In this document: positions 45,980-54,599 of the stretch, piece by piece
How the letters are laid out: every line of letters starts with the position of its first letter
Position numbering within the stretch: position 1 is the first letter of the stretch
Source of the DNA: Bin55 sp965220235
GTDB taxonomy: Bacteria > Pseudomonadota > Gammaproteobacteria > Pseudomonadales > Azotimanducaceae
NCBI GenBank assembly: GCA_965220235.1
Contig: OZ244815.1
Span: forward strand, 992,001 to 1,056,000
DNA: 64,000 nt
Reading direction: 5' to 3'
Notes under the pieces: generated by a model
Database searches by the model: none
What the model was told of the DNA's origin: nothing
The model's input: only the letters and a program-made list of their open reading frames with translations
Made by a program: the position numbers and the translations under genes

Positions 45980-47199
45980 TGAGCCTACTTGTCCAAAAGT
46001 ACGGCGGCACGTCGGTTGGCTCGACTGAGCGTATCGAAGCGGTAGCGGACCGGATCGTTACAACCAGGTCGCTAGGGCACCAAGTAGTCGTCGTAGTCTC
46101 TGCAATGAGCGGCGAAACTAATCGTCTGACCGCGCTCGCTCATGACATAACTGATCGGCCGTCCTCTCGAGAAATGGACGTCTTGTTGGCCTCGGGTGAG
46201 CAAGTTTCGATCGCTCTGCTAGTAATGGCGTTACAGAAACGCGGCGTCGATGCACAATCGTTTCTCGGCGACCAGATTCCGTTTAAGACAGATAGCGGCC
46301 ATGAGCGTGCTCGAATTGAGCATGTCGGATCGAAGAATTTGCTTAAGGTTGTTGAACGCGGAGCCGTACCTGTAATCGCTGGATTTCAAGGAGTCGACGA
46401 TTTAGGTGATATTACGACGATAGGTCGTGGAGGATCTGACACGTCTGCGGTTGCGGTAGCTCATGCGTTAGAAGCCGACGAGTGTTTCATCTACACAGAT
46501 GTGGACGGCGTCTACACGGCGGATCCGAGAATTGTCGACCGGGCTACCAAGATGGCGAACGTTGAGTTTGAGGAGATGCTCGAAATGGCGAGCCTTGGTG
46601 CTAAGGTCTTGCATACTCGGGCGGTGGAATTTGCACACAAGCACGACGTACCGATGCGCGTGCTCTCGAGTTTTGAAGATGGAGAAGGTACATTGATCGA
46701 TTCGGGCACAGACCATATGGAGAAGCCGCTGGTTTCTGCGGTGACTCATGAGCGAGACGAAGCGAAACTAACCGTGCTTCGAGTCGACGATGTACCTGGT
46801 ATTGCCTGGAAGATTCTGGGACCGATCGGCGAAGCGAACATTACCGTGGACATGATTGTCCAGAACACAAGCGTGGACGGATTTACCGATTTCTCGTTCA
46901 CGGTAAAACGAGCTGATTTCGTGCGTGCGAAAGACCTTCTTAAGGCTTCGTTAAGTAAAAATGGATTCAACGAATGTACTATCGCCGGGGACGATGCAAT
47001 CGCCAAAGTAACTATCGTCGGAGTAGGTATGCGTTCTCATGCAGGTGTGGCGACAAAGATGTTTGAAACGCTTGCAAACGAAAACATCAACATCATGATG
47101 ATTTCGACGTCTGAAATCAAGATTTCGGTAGTGATAGACGAACGTTACGTTGAATTAGCCGTCCGTAGTCTGCACGACGCGTTTGGTCTGGATGAATGA
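45979..47199 (+). CDS. lysC: Aspartate kinase
   Basis: Aspartokinase makes aspartyl phosphate, the entry to the lysine, threonine and methionine pathways, and so feeds the DapC/DapE steps at the other end of the window. The kinase domain starts VQKYGGTSVGSTERIE and has FIYTDVDGVYTADPR near 170-185. Two C-terminal ACT domains (LTVLRVDDVPGIAWKI and VTIVGVGMRSHAGVA) give allosteric control. At 406 residues it is the monofunctional LysC type. The alaS-lysC-csrA order is that of Pseudomonas. Confidence 0.96.
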   Translation: MSLLVQKYGGTSVGSTERIEAVADRIVTTRSLGHQVVVVVSAMSGETNRLTALAHDITDRPSSREMDVLLASGEQVSIALLVMALQKRGVDAQSFLGDQIPFKTDSGHERARIEHVGSKNLLKVVERGAVPVIAGFQGVDDLGDITTIGRGGSDTSAVAVAHALEADECFIYTDVDGVYTADPRIVDRATKMANVEFEEMLEMASLGAKVLHTRAVEFAHKHDVPMRVLSSFEDGEGTLIDSGTDHMEKPLVSAVTHERDEAKLTVLRVDDVPGIAWKILGPIGEANITVDMIVQNTSVDGFTDFSFTVKRADFVRAKDLLKASLSKNGFNECTIAGDDAIAKVTIVGVGMRSHAGVATKMFETLANENINIMMISTSEIKISVVIDERYVELAVRSLHDAFGLDE

Positions 47200-47521
47200 A
47201 TGCAACGTTTGATATCTAAGTGACCAGCATCCCGATTGAGAACTGGTCAGCACGTACGACGTGCATTAACTAGGCAACACTTGTCGACTAGGTAAACGTC
47301 AAATTGGTGTTAGCTTGTTAGAAATCGAGTGATCAGGATGTTAGGCGTTTGTAAACTGATTAAGCGTCTATACAACAGAGTATGTATATAGATACAGTCA
47401 AATAACCGTTTTGCACTAACAACTTGAGTTTTTTATCGATTGTCATAAGATTTGGAGACTAAATGGGTGGCCATGTAGGCTCCCATGCAGCGTAGCAGTC
47501 AGAATCAAGGGAAGGGTTCGA
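47200..47521 (+). promoter_or_regulatory. lysC-csrA intergenic region with two perfect hairpins and a csrA promoter
   Basis: No gene is visible in this 322-base gap. TGACCAG (47221-47227) pairs with CTGGTCA (47243-47249), and directly after it GCACGT (47250-47255) pairs with ACGTGC (47259-47264). Neither is followed by a T-run. A candidate csrA promoter is TTGAGT (47424-47429), 16 bases, TAAGAT (47446-47451). ATGT-N8-ACAG at 47382-47397 is one base away from a LexA-box core. Confidence 0.4.
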
Positions 47522-47716
47522 ATGCTTATCTTAACTCGGCGCGTCGGCGAGTCCGTCCGCATCGGCAACGACATCAAAATCTCAGTGCTCAACGTCCGCA
47601 AAAATCAAGTGCGGATCGGCTTCGAAGCCCCTGGCGATCGTCCTGTATATCGTGAGGAAATCTGGGAAAAGAAGCATCAAGATGTGGACGATACCGAAAT
47701 GGAATCCATTTCCTAG
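47522..47716 (+). CDS. csrA: Carbon storage regulator CsrA/RsmA
   Basis: CsrA is a dimeric RNA-binding regulator that blocks ribosome access at GGA motifs. The N-terminus MLILTRRVGESVRIG is diagnostic, and the RNA-contacting Arg-44 is conserved in PVYREEIWEKK. The protein is 64 residues with a slightly longer, acidic tail. The upstream spacer contains AAGGG before the ATG. It precedes tRNA genes, as in Pseudomonas. Confidence 0.96.
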   Translation: MLILTRRVGESVRIGNDIKISVLNVRKNQVRIGFEAPGDRPVYREEIWEKKHQDVDDTEMESIS

Positions 47717-47722
47717 TCGATA

Positions 47723-47785
47723 AATCGTCAGACAACACTTCGTCTCGCTATCATTTGCCCTCGTCGGCAAATCTGCTTGACGATT
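47723..47785 (+). other. Nested stem-loop between csrA and tRNA-Arg
   Basis: AATCGTCA (47723-47730) is the exact complement of TGACGATT (47778-47785). Inside lies a second perfect stem, ATTTGCC (47753-47759) with GGCAAAT (47766-47772), around a six-base loop. No U-tract follows, so a terminator is unlikely. It may mark processing of a csrA-tRNA transcript. Confidence 0.45.
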
Positions 47786-47790
47786 CGTCA

Positions 47791-47867
47791 GCACCAGTGG
47801 CCAAATTGGATAAGGCACTAGTCTACGAAACTAGCGACTACAGGTTCGAATCCTGTCTGGTGCGCCA
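47791..47867 (+). tRNA. tRNA-Arg(ACG)
   Basis: A complete cloverleaf is visible. The acceptor stem GCACCAG pairs with CTGGTGC, and the anticodon stem CTAGT/ACTAG holds the loop CTACGAA with anticodon ACG (read as ICG). The T-loop is GTTCGAATC. The 3' CCA is encoded at 47865-47867. One base separates it from the next tRNA. Confidence 0.97.
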
Positions 47868-47868
47868 T

Positions 47869-47957
47869 GGAGAGGTGGCCGAGAGGTCGAAGGCGCTCCC
47901 CTGCTAAGGGAGTATAGGTATCCCCTATCGAGGGTTCGAATCCCTCCCTCTCCGCCA
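47869..47957 (+). tRNA. tRNA-Ser(GCT)
   Basis: The acceptor stem GGAGAGG pairs with CCTCTCC. The anticodon stem CTCCC/GGGAG holds loop CTGCTAA with anticodon GCT, for AGC and AGU codons. A long variable arm (TATAGGTATCCCCTA) confirms a class II serine tRNA, and the 3' CCA is encoded. Its end marks the start of the accessory region. Confidence 0.97.
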
Positions 47958-48014
47958 TGGATCTCGCATAACGCCTTGTGTTTCCTGCTGAATTTAGGCG
48001 GTTAGCCTGATACG

Positions 48015-48554
48015 TTATAAACCTTTGATGATTCCGCAGGCGATGCGGCCACCGGCACCACCGATGGGTTGAGTGAAGTGATCGTCGGGTTTGTCGTGGA
48101 TGATGACCGACGAACCATCCTGGTCTAGCAAGATCGGATTGTCGCTGCCACCCTCGACGCTGATGCGTGTATGGTAGAACTCCGCTCGTGCCGAACCGTC
48201 CGCGTGGACAAACAGCAAGGGGAGATCGCCTTGATCCGGTCCGTCTGGATGGCGCAGGCCGTGCGCGACACCGTCCGGGTTGATGTGACCTCCAGCGGCG
48301 CTGAAGTCCGGCGTGCAGGCACCGAACTCGTGCAGGTGGATACCGTGCGGACCAGGTGGCAAATCGGTCACGTCCACGTTGATTAGCACGCCGCTTGGCG
48401 TCTGCTCGAATGTGACGGTGCCGATTGCGGCGCCTTCGGGTGCTACCATGTCTGCTTGCGCCAAGGCTGGTTTCTCGTCGCTCGAAGCCACGGACACATA
48501 GAGCACAAGAGCTAATGCTGCGATTGCAATCGCCGCGCCGTTTCGAGTGGACAT
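48015..48554 (-). CDS. sodC: Periplasmic Cu/Zn superoxide dismutase
   Basis: SodC dismutates superoxide in the periplasm. A signal peptide or anchor covers residues 1-26. Copper ligands are in GPHGIHLHEFGAC and the zinc/copper region in SAAGGHINPDG. The disulfide pair is Cys in FGAC and RIACGI, and the electrostatic/arginine region is GGAGGRIACG. At 179 residues it is normal. AGGAGG precedes the ATG. Its base composition is unlike its neighbours (43 and 40 G+C in the 60-base rows at 48241 and 48301). It is convergent with the tRNA genes, consistent with transfer. Confidence 0.93.
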   Translation of the reverse strand: MSTRNGAAIAIAALALVLYVSVASSDEKPALAQADMVAPEGAAIGTVTFEQTPSGVLINVDVTDLPPGPHGIHLHEFGACTPDFSAAGGHINPDGVAHGLRHPDGPDQGDLPLLFVHADGSARAEFYHTRISVEGGSDNPILLDQDGSSVIIHDKPDDHFTQPIGGAGGRIACGIIKGL

Positions 48555-49004
48555 GTATACCTCCTATGGATCAGCTAACTATCTGATACATAAGCTATTT
48601 TAGTTCCTTGATTCCCACTGCTCGCGCGGCGTGGTCTGTTACACCAGTGCGTTCATCGCCATGGTTCGTCGCTTGTTCGACACCACGTTTGAGAATTAAA
48701 TCAGTGTGTCGGATGCAGAACGTGAGAGTGGATGAGGACCGAATCCTCGACGGTTGTGTATAAGATGTGAAGACGCCCCTGCGACGGAGGCGAGACGATG
48801 CAAAGAATCCAGGTTGACTCGTTGCGCTTCGTAGTATCGGTATTAGCGAACTTTGTGAATCGGAAGCGACTCCCCATGTGGGTTTGACGCCGATTGATTG
48901 CATTCGAAGAGGGAAGTGAAAAAGAGCTTTCAGAAGAGTGCAAAATCTGGTATTGATTGAACCGCTTTAACCAACAGCAGACTTTCGAACTGGAGCAGTT
49001 TTTC
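48555..49004. other. Gap between sodC and the DUF4199 gene, no gene supported
   Basis: This 450-base gap has no coding frame I recognise on either strand. The sodC side holds its ribosome binding site and a short inverted repeat ATCAG/CTGAT (48570-48574 and 48583-48587). The rest (about 48600-48950) gives fragments with stops in every frame and may be a decayed gene. Confidence 0.4.
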
Positions 49005-49484
49005 ATGACCATACCTGTCAAATACGGCCTCGTGCTCGGCGTCATTGTTGCCGCGTTGGGCTTCGTACTGGGTGCACTGAATCTCCACACCAACCAGATG
49101 GCTCCCATGGGGTTTGTCATCGTCGTAATCATCATCAATGTGGTGATTGTTGTCCTTGCCTCACGTCGCTTGGCACCGAGTTCAAATTGGATTCAGCAAG
49201 TCGGGAACGGGTTTGTCTTGGGTCTAGTCGGCGCAGTCATTGTCTTTCTCGGCTCCTGGGTGATGACTACCGTTGTGTTCCCCGACTACTACGTGAAATT
49301 CGCCGAAGCCGCACGTACGAGGGCGATATCGGGAGGGCTGTCGCCGGATGAGATCGAGGCGTCAGTCGCAATGGTTACAGGAACACCAGTGGGTTCTGCG
49401 TTTCAGGGTGCGCTAGGTACCGTGATTACAAGTGTCGTGGTTGCCGGAATTGCTGGAATCTTCAATCGCGCAGACAGGAGTTGA
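49005..49484 (+). CDS. DUF4199-like integral membrane protein
   Basis: This is a small protein of 159 residues with four hydrophobic segments, at about 7-27, 33-52, 67-92 and 132-152. The layout, with a polar loop (FAEAARTRAISGGLSPDEIEASVA) before the last helix, matches DUF4199 proteins. Their function is unknown. I choose ATG 49005 because GGAG lies ten bases upstream. The frame is open from a TTG at 48957. It lies alone between sodC and a decayed gene. Confidence 0.65.
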   Translation: MTIPVKYGLVLGVIVAALGFVLGALNLHTNQMAPMGFVIVVIIINVVIVVLASRRLAPSSNWIQQVGNGFVLGLVGAVIVFLGSWVMTTVVFPDYYVKFAEAARTRAISGGLSPDEIEASVAMVTGTPVGSAFQGALGTVITSVVVAGIAGIFNRADRS

Positions 49485-49568
49485 TGGGAATTAAGTAACG
49501 GGTCTGCTAGCCGCCTAGTCCGAAAGCAATTTGTAGTAAGCACACAAGCGCCGAGTGGGTTGCCCGTC

Positions 49569-49793
49569 GTGGTACAACGAGGTACCTTCGGCCTTGGAGC
49601 GTTGTTGTACCCATGGGGTCACGAGCTCGTCAAGTACTCCTGAGTCAGTTTGTCTTGAAGCGCCGGCTCGCACCTAACGGTGTACACCATTCAAGCGCCT
49701 GAGTTCTATGAACGCCGTGGTTACGATCGATTCGCGGAGCTCGAACATTATCCGGGAGACCAGTCCTTTTGTGTTTTGGCAAAGCGGTCTTAA
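49569..49793 (+). pseudogene. Remnant of a GNAT-family acetyltransferase
   Basis: One frame reads VVQRGTFGLGALL, resembling the acetyl-CoA loop RGxGxG of GNAT enzymes, then hits TGA at 49641 and again at 49656. It resumes as TVYTIQAPEFYERRGYDRF followed by AELEHYPGDQSF, a standard GNAT C-terminal block, and stops at 49791. No intact start is seen. The same frame holds both halves, so point mutation, not frameshift, probably killed it. Confidence 0.65.
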
Positions 49794-49842
49794 CAAAATG
49801 GCACGAACCGCGTGAGCTCTAACTAGACTGGAGGCGATCAAG

Positions 49843-50607
49843 ATGCCTTCGACAGGACGATTGGATCAAGATCTGAATTGTTCAGAAGTAAGACCTCATT
49901 CTTTAACGACGAGTTTATTTCTGCATTTAGCTCCGGGTGTCGCGAACATAACTGCGACGGTATTGGGGTTAGCAGCTTTTTGGAACCCGTCGCTTCCACC
50001 AGAACTCATCTACGGTGTATTCGCAAACGTATTCGTATTGATTCCTGTACAACTTGGTTTTCTCTACTACCTAGCCAAAAAACGAAACAATCGGGGATGG
50101 TCCCTTAAGGGTGTTGTCGTGTATAGCGAAAAACTCCCATGGACTCGTTGTTTCATATGGGTTACCGTGATCCTGATACCAACCGCGTTTATCTTCTTAG
50201 TTTTAGAACCGATGTCCTCGTGGATTGAAGCTCATTCGGCTAGCGTCAATATTTTTGCTAGATACGAAATGAAAGAGGCTTCTGAACTCGCATGGATAGT
50301 CCTTGTTGCGCACATCGCACTAACTGGAATCCTGGTTCCGATAACTGAAGAGCTCTACTTTCGTGGTTACCTTCTGCCGAGAATGCCACACCAGTTTGGA
50401 CGTCTCAAACCTCTCGCTCACAGTTTTCTCTTTGCGGTATATCACTTTGATACACCATGGATGATCCCAGTGCGTACATTGGGCATCTTGCCGCTCATTT
50501 ACACAACCATTCATACGCAAAGTGTCCAACCTGGCATAGTAGCGCACTGCCTGGTCAATTTAGCTAACTTTCTCGAAGCCGCTTCGAGACGTGTTGGAAC
50601 ACCGTGA
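49843..50607 (+). CDS. CPBP-family intramembrane metalloprotease-like protein
   Basis: This polytopic membrane protein of 254 residues carries the CPBP (Abi, Rce1-like) motifs: EELYFRGYLLPRM (EExxxR) near 167-180, FAVYHF (FxxxH) near 198, and a C-terminal HCLVNLANF block. These are the glutamate and histidine residues of the Rce1 active site. Substrates are unknown in most bacterial members; roles in bacteriocin immunity or prenyl-protein processing are known for some. About seven hydrophobic stretches are visible. It follows the decayed acetyltransferase. Confidence 0.82.
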   Translation: MPSTGRLDQDLNCSEVRPHSLTTSLFLHLAPGVANITATVLGLAAFWNPSLPPELIYGVFANVFVLIPVQLGFLYYLAKKRNNRGWSLKGVVVYSEKLPWTRCFIWVTVILIPTAFIFLVLEPMSSWIEAHSASVNIFARYEMKEASELAWIVLVAHIALTGILVPITEELYFRGYLLPRMPHQFGRLKPLAHSFLFAVYHFDTPWMIPVRTLGILPLIYTTIHTQSVQPGIVAHCLVNLANFLEAASRRVGTP

Positions 50608-50645
50608 GTACTCGAACAGTTTAGAAGTGAGACTGACATTAGGCC

Positions 50646-51248
50646 TTGAACTCACAACCCAAATCGGAGACTGGTTTTTTTCAGATTGGTCGCCGGATTC
50701 ACGTGATCGGAAATAGCGCCTCTGGCAAGAGCACACTTGCTGAGCGACTAGCGTTGCTACTTGACGCGGACTTCGTGGAGCTCGATGCGCTGAACTGGCT
50801 ACCGAATTGGGTAGGTCTAAACGAAACGGACCCGGAGGAGTTACTGAGTCGATTCAAAGAGGCAACCCGTGGCGACAGATGGGTCGTCGCAGGATCCTAC
50901 ACACAGTTATCTAAGGAAGCATTCTGGTCCAGGCTCGACACGGTGATCTGGTTGGACTTGCCGGTGTACGTGCTTATTTGGCGAGTACTTCGTCGTTCAT
51001 GGAAGCGTTGGCGATCGAACGAACTCTTGTGGGGCACGAACGTAGAACGATTCTGGCCGCACCTTGCAGTATGGCGTGGTGAGGATTCACTCGTCTATTG
51101 GATTCTGAGTGCGCAACGTCGAAAACGGAATGCGATGCTCTCAACGATCACGGATCCTATATGGAAGGAGATCGGATTCGTCTGTCTGACGTCTGCTCGT
51201 GAAATCGAAGAATTTGTGGAAAAACTCGAGGCGGCTCCTAAACCGTAA
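50646..51248 (+). CDS. Adenylate-kinase-like P-loop protein (FlaR/topology-modulation type)
   Basis: A P-loop GNSASGKSTLAERLA is at about residues 22-36, followed by VELDALNWLPNW and RWVVAGSYTQLSKEAFWSRLDTVIWLDLP, typical of small P-loop kinases often annotated as topology modulation protein or shikimate/adenylate-kinase-like. A basic segment (RRSWKRWRSNELLWG) lies near 115-130. The substrate is unknown. The start is TTG at 50646, 38 bases after the CPBP gene on the same strand. It has 200 residues. Confidence 0.75.
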   Translation: MNSQPKSETGFFQIGRRIHVIGNSASGKSTLAERLALLLDADFVELDALNWLPNWVGLNETDPEELLSRFKEATRGDRWVVAGSYTQLSKEAFWSRLDTVIWLDLPVYVLIWRVLRRSWKRWRSNELLWGTNVERFWPHLAVWRGEDSLVYWILSAQRRKRNAMLSTITDPIWKEIGFVCLTSAREIEEFVEKLEAAPKP

Positions 51249-51313
51249 GCTCGTCTACCGCCTCGTTCGGTCTATTCCGTCGTTTGGTCGAATATCGCAG
51301 GTCTAAGAGAGGA

Positions 51314-52756
51314 TTAACGACATTCGAAATTTGATGGCGTACGGTCATCTCCACCGACGTAGTAGGCTTTTGACGGATATGCACAGAGGGGTCTTGCGCC
51401 ACTCTCGTCCATAAACGCAGCGATCAATTCGTCCGGCGCATCGTCGGAGGAATCCCATCTTTCAATAACGTCGAGATAGTCGACCATCCAAGGACCAGGT
51501 CCACCAGCACAATGTAGAACCCCAGGCATCAAGAACAGTCGCACATCCTCACGAGAAGTAGGATCACGGGTATAGACTGCATCTACGTAATCGATCGTCG
51601 CCAAAGCTGAAAGCGCGGAGTCAGACCAGCCATGGTAAAGAAGGAGCTTCCCGCCAGCTTCCCGAAATTCGTCGAGATTTGGATTCTTTGCGCTCAGCGC
51701 CGACTCAACAACAGCAACACGCTCTCGATAGCCGTCGAAACTGAATCCCTCATAGCTCCAATTCGGATCGTGTTGAACCATGTATCTCATCAGGTCGACG
51801 CCGAATCCAAATGCCGCGGATGGGGGCGCGTCCTCCGTTTCTTGACCCGGACCGGCTAACCACCATCCCCAACCACCATTCTCATCCTCGCCACCATAAG
51901 GCCAGCCGTGGAAGACGGAACCTTTAGCGTTTTGTGGTCCTTCGTAGACAGCGCGAATCGCGGCGAGCTTTTCGGGAGAGAGACTCAGACTACCTGGATC
52001 AAAATCGCAATCCCGCGGATCGTTCATGATCCCGTCCTTGAGTCCATCAATCGCGTCGCATTGAGCGAGTACTGCGTTCGCGAGTAACGTACGATCTTCG
52101 GGCGACATCAGCGGTGTTGTTAACTCGTCGATATCGGGGTACATATGCTGAGAAACGTTCACGAACGCAGCAGCAATTCCGCCGAAGTCAAATGCAGGCG
52201 CACCTGCAATAATCGCGTTGAAGTCCGTCGGATAACGTTGAGAGAACGCCATAGCCTGACGTCCGCCGTTTGAACAACCTGCGAAATAACTACGTTTAGG
52301 CCACGCTCCGTAATTTGAATCGGTAATGTGTTTCGCCGTTTCAGCAACACGGTGAATTGCAACGTGTCCGTAATTTACGATGCGTTCAAGATTGTGTAAA
52401 GCCCAAGATCCGTCGATGCCGTTAGCCTGATGTCCCGTGTCGGTACCCGCTGTGGCATACCCCTTTTGTAGTGCACCGAGACCAAGCGCTTGATTCTGAA
52501 TCGAACCGACAAATCCGCCGCCCCCGCCCATGATGAATTTACCGTTCCAGTCAACAGGTAGCCATACTGATAGACCGATTTCGCGACCGAGTTTGCCTGT
52601 TAATTTACAGTGCGGAACCGGTTCATCGAGCGATTCAAGCTTGTCGATCGTGAGGTCGGGGAGTGATAGTTCGCCTACGTTCGCGCAAGCGTCGTTCTCG
52701 GTCGTATGTCCAGACGCAGATACCAACAGGAGAACGGATGCGAGAAGCCGTTTCAT
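51314..52756 (-). CDS. Tannase/feruloyl esterase family protein
   Basis: This is a secreted serine esterase of 480 residues. A signal peptide covers about 1-19 (MKRLLASVLLLVSASGHTT). The catalytic Ser is in YFAGCSNGGRQAMAFSQRYP near residue 160, with the flanking Cys typical of the family. The Asp is in LLYHGWSDSALS and the His in LMPGVLHCAGGPGP. Members cleave gallate, ferulate or chlorogenate esters, and MHETase is a relative, so the substrate cannot be fixed. An in-frame ATG at 52801 would add 15 residues ahead of the signal and is less likely. Confidence 0.85.
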   Translation of the reverse strand: MKRLLASVLLLVSASGHTTENDACANVGELSLPDLTIDKLESLDEPVPHCKLTGKLGREIGLSVWLPVDWNGKFIMGGGGGFVGSIQNQALGLGALQKGYATAGTDTGHQANGIDGSWALHNLERIVNYGHVAIHRVAETAKHITDSNYGAWPKRSYFAGCSNGGRQAMAFSQRYPTDFNAIIAGAPAFDFGGIAAAFVNVSQHMYPDIDELTTPLMSPEDRTLLANAVLAQCDAIDGLKDGIMNDPRDCDFDPGSLSLSPEKLAAIRAVYEGPQNAKGSVFHGWPYGGEDENGGWGWWLAGPGQETEDAPPSAAFGFGVDLMRYMVQHDPNWSYEGFSFDGYRERVAVVESALSAKNPNLDEFREAGGKLLLYHGWSDSALSALATIDYVDAVYTRDPTSREDVRLFLMPGVLHCAGGPGPWMVDYLDVIERWDSSDDAPDELIAAFMDESGARPLCAYPSKAYYVGGDDRTPSNFECR

Positions 52757-52884
52757 TATGTGGAGCTCGGATTTGTGTGAGATCGTTGGTGATGTTACCA
52801 ATGTTGCTTTCGCGCGCGAATTTGAACTTCGCTGAATACCGGATACGTGGTGAATGGATCCTAGGAATCGTTGGAAGGTGCGTC

Positions 52885-53112
52885 TTAGTGACTGCCTGAC
52901 CTGCGAGACATTGCCCTAGTGATGGGTCGAATCCACCCAAAGTACACATACAACACAACGAGTACGACGACGGTTATCAAACCAATATTTCCAAGGATCG
53001 GTCTGACTTGCAATCCTAAGAACAGCGAAAAACCGAAGGAAACGACTAGCAATCCCACGACGAGTATATGCGTGAGAATCGTGAGCACGATTCTCAGCCA
53101 TCTGCTCTGCAT
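52885..53112 (-). CDS. Small two-helix membrane protein, unknown
   Basis: The 75-residue frame has two clear membrane segments, at about 7-32 and 40-58, and a basic C-terminus (RPITRAMSRRSGS). GAGATCGAG precedes the ATG. I do not recognise the family. It lies between the esterase and aminotransferase genes on the same strand. Regular hydrophobic spacing favours a real gene, but it could be spurious. Confidence 0.45.
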   Translation of the reverse strand: MQSRWLRIVLTILTHILVVGLLVVSFGFSLFLGLQVRPILGNIGLITVVVLVVLYVYFGWIRPITRAMSRRSGSH

Positions 53113-53255
53113 CTCGATCTCGATCTATATGTTTCGACGTTTGTTTAGACAGATACCCCGAACTACCAGTTTCACAAAGCATGCGGGGTCAAGACAAAGA
53201 CGTTGCATACAGATTTATTTGCAAATGAGGACATATTTTTAGTGCACGACGCGAT

Positions 53256-54428
53256 TTAGTCGAACAATGTAGAGAAATGCGGCTTCTCGTTACTCGTTCG
53301 TGCCTCCCTGAGGCACTGGATGAGAACAGGTATACCGTCACGGATATCGTCATCAGGTACGTGACCGAATGCGAGACGCAGATATGGGATTTGTTTTGAG
53401 TGAATGTGAAAGTTCGCCCCTGATGCGTAGGAGAAACCACGTTCTGACGTGAGCTGCGCGAGTTTCTCCTGATCTACGTCATCGGGAAAACGAACCCAAA
53501 CGAAGAGTCCTCCAGATGGGTTAGACGACACGCATATTCCTTCCCCTTCTTCACGAATGCCGTCGACGACGAGGTTTTTCTTAACTTTTAACGATTTGTT
53601 TAACTCGTCAGTAAGCGACCAGACGTCATGTTTGTAGAGCTCTGCAACTACTGCAGCCGCGAGATAGTTGCCACCACCATCGTGCCGTCGAGCAAGAATG
53701 GTCTCTAGTAATTTCGGTTGAGCGTAGATGTAACCGAGACGCATACCCGGTGCGAGAATTTTGGATAACGAACACATGTAGATGATGTTCTCATAGTCGC
53801 TCAACGCGTACAGTGAACGAGGTTTTTCGCCATCGTAGTGGACATCACCGTAGCAGTTGTCCTCGACGATTGGTATGTCTCGCGATGCCGCGATTTCGAT
53901 CAGTTTATGACGACGCTCGAGCGAGAGATTTGTACCAGTTGGATTTTGGTATGTCGTAAGCGCATAGATGAACTTCGGTTTTCTTGCTTCCCCAAGTTCG
54001 TCCAACTTCGCTTCGAGTAAATCTACGCGCATGCCATCTTTGTCAACAGGCATTCCCACCATATCGATTTCAAGTGATCGATATGCAGCAATGGTGCCCG
54101 AGTATGTAACTTCTTCGCAAATGACCGTATCGCCAGGTTGGGTGAGTGCCTCTGCGGTAAGAGTGACAGCTTGCATCGAACCATTTAAGAGTGTCAGTTC
54201 CTCGGCACTAACCGAGACTCCTTCGCGTTCTGATTCGCGTTTTGCCATTGCAGCGCGCAAACCTGCATGCCCGAGCTTTCCGGGATACGTTGTGATTTGC
54301 GCGTACTCGTTTGCGATCGCTGTTTTTGCAGCCTCTTGAACTCCCTCGATCGGAAACGTCTCCGGATTCGTTTGTCCTACAGCGAAGTCAAATGTCCGCA
54401 TGTCTATCAGCCTTTCTTGTGTTGACAT
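53256..54428 (-). CDS. PLP-dependent aminotransferase of the MocR/2-aminoadipate type, without GntR domain
   Basis: This fold-type I aminotransferase has 390 residues. The N-terminal FAVGQTNPETFPIEGVQEA, the TTYQNPTGTNLSLERR block (Asn contacting PLP) and the PLP lysine in YMCSLSKILAPGMRLGYI near residue 221 are visible. The closest known types are 2-aminoadipate/aromatic aminotransferases (LysN, ARO8-like) and the catalytic part of MocR regulators, but no DNA-binding domain is present. The substrate is unknown. A 171-base gap separates it from fbpB, on the same strand. Confidence 0.8.
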   Translation of the reverse strand: MSTQERLIDMRTFDFAVGQTNPETFPIEGVQEAAKTAIANEYAQITTYPGKLGHAGLRAAMAKRESEREGVSVSAEELTLLNGSMQAVTLTAEALTQPGDTVICEEVTYSGTIAAYRSLEIDMVGMPVDKDGMRVDLLEAKLDELGEARKPKFIYALTTYQNPTGTNLSLERRHKLIEIAASRDIPIVEDNCYGDVHYDGEKPRSLYALSDYENIIYMCSLSKILAPGMRLGYIYAQPKLLETILARRHDGGGNYLAAAVVAELYKHDVWSLTDELNKSLKVKKNLVVDGIREEGEGICVSSNPSGGLFVWVRFPDDVDQEKLAQLTSERGFSYASGANFHIHSKQIPYLRLAFGHVPDDDIRDGIPVLIQCLREARTSNEKPHFSTLFD

Positions 54429-54599
54429 ATTCTGTGAAGAAGATTCAAGCCTTCTAGTGCTGGAATGTTGCGCGTCGGAAGTGGCGAGCGTACTCGTCGA
54501 TTATTGAGATGCGCGCGATCATCCTACCCCCAGATAGCGTTTCTGCTCTCATTCGGTCACAGCACGACGAATGCGAGAGAGCTTCAGCGGCATTGCGAC

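Noticed and set aside
47221..47264. Rho-independent terminator of lysC
   Set aside because: The hairpins have no following T-run on the plus strand.
48595..48903. 102-codon minus-strand frame between sodC and the DUF4199 gene
   Set aside because: Ser/Arg-rich composition, no motif and no ribosome binding site; likely chance.
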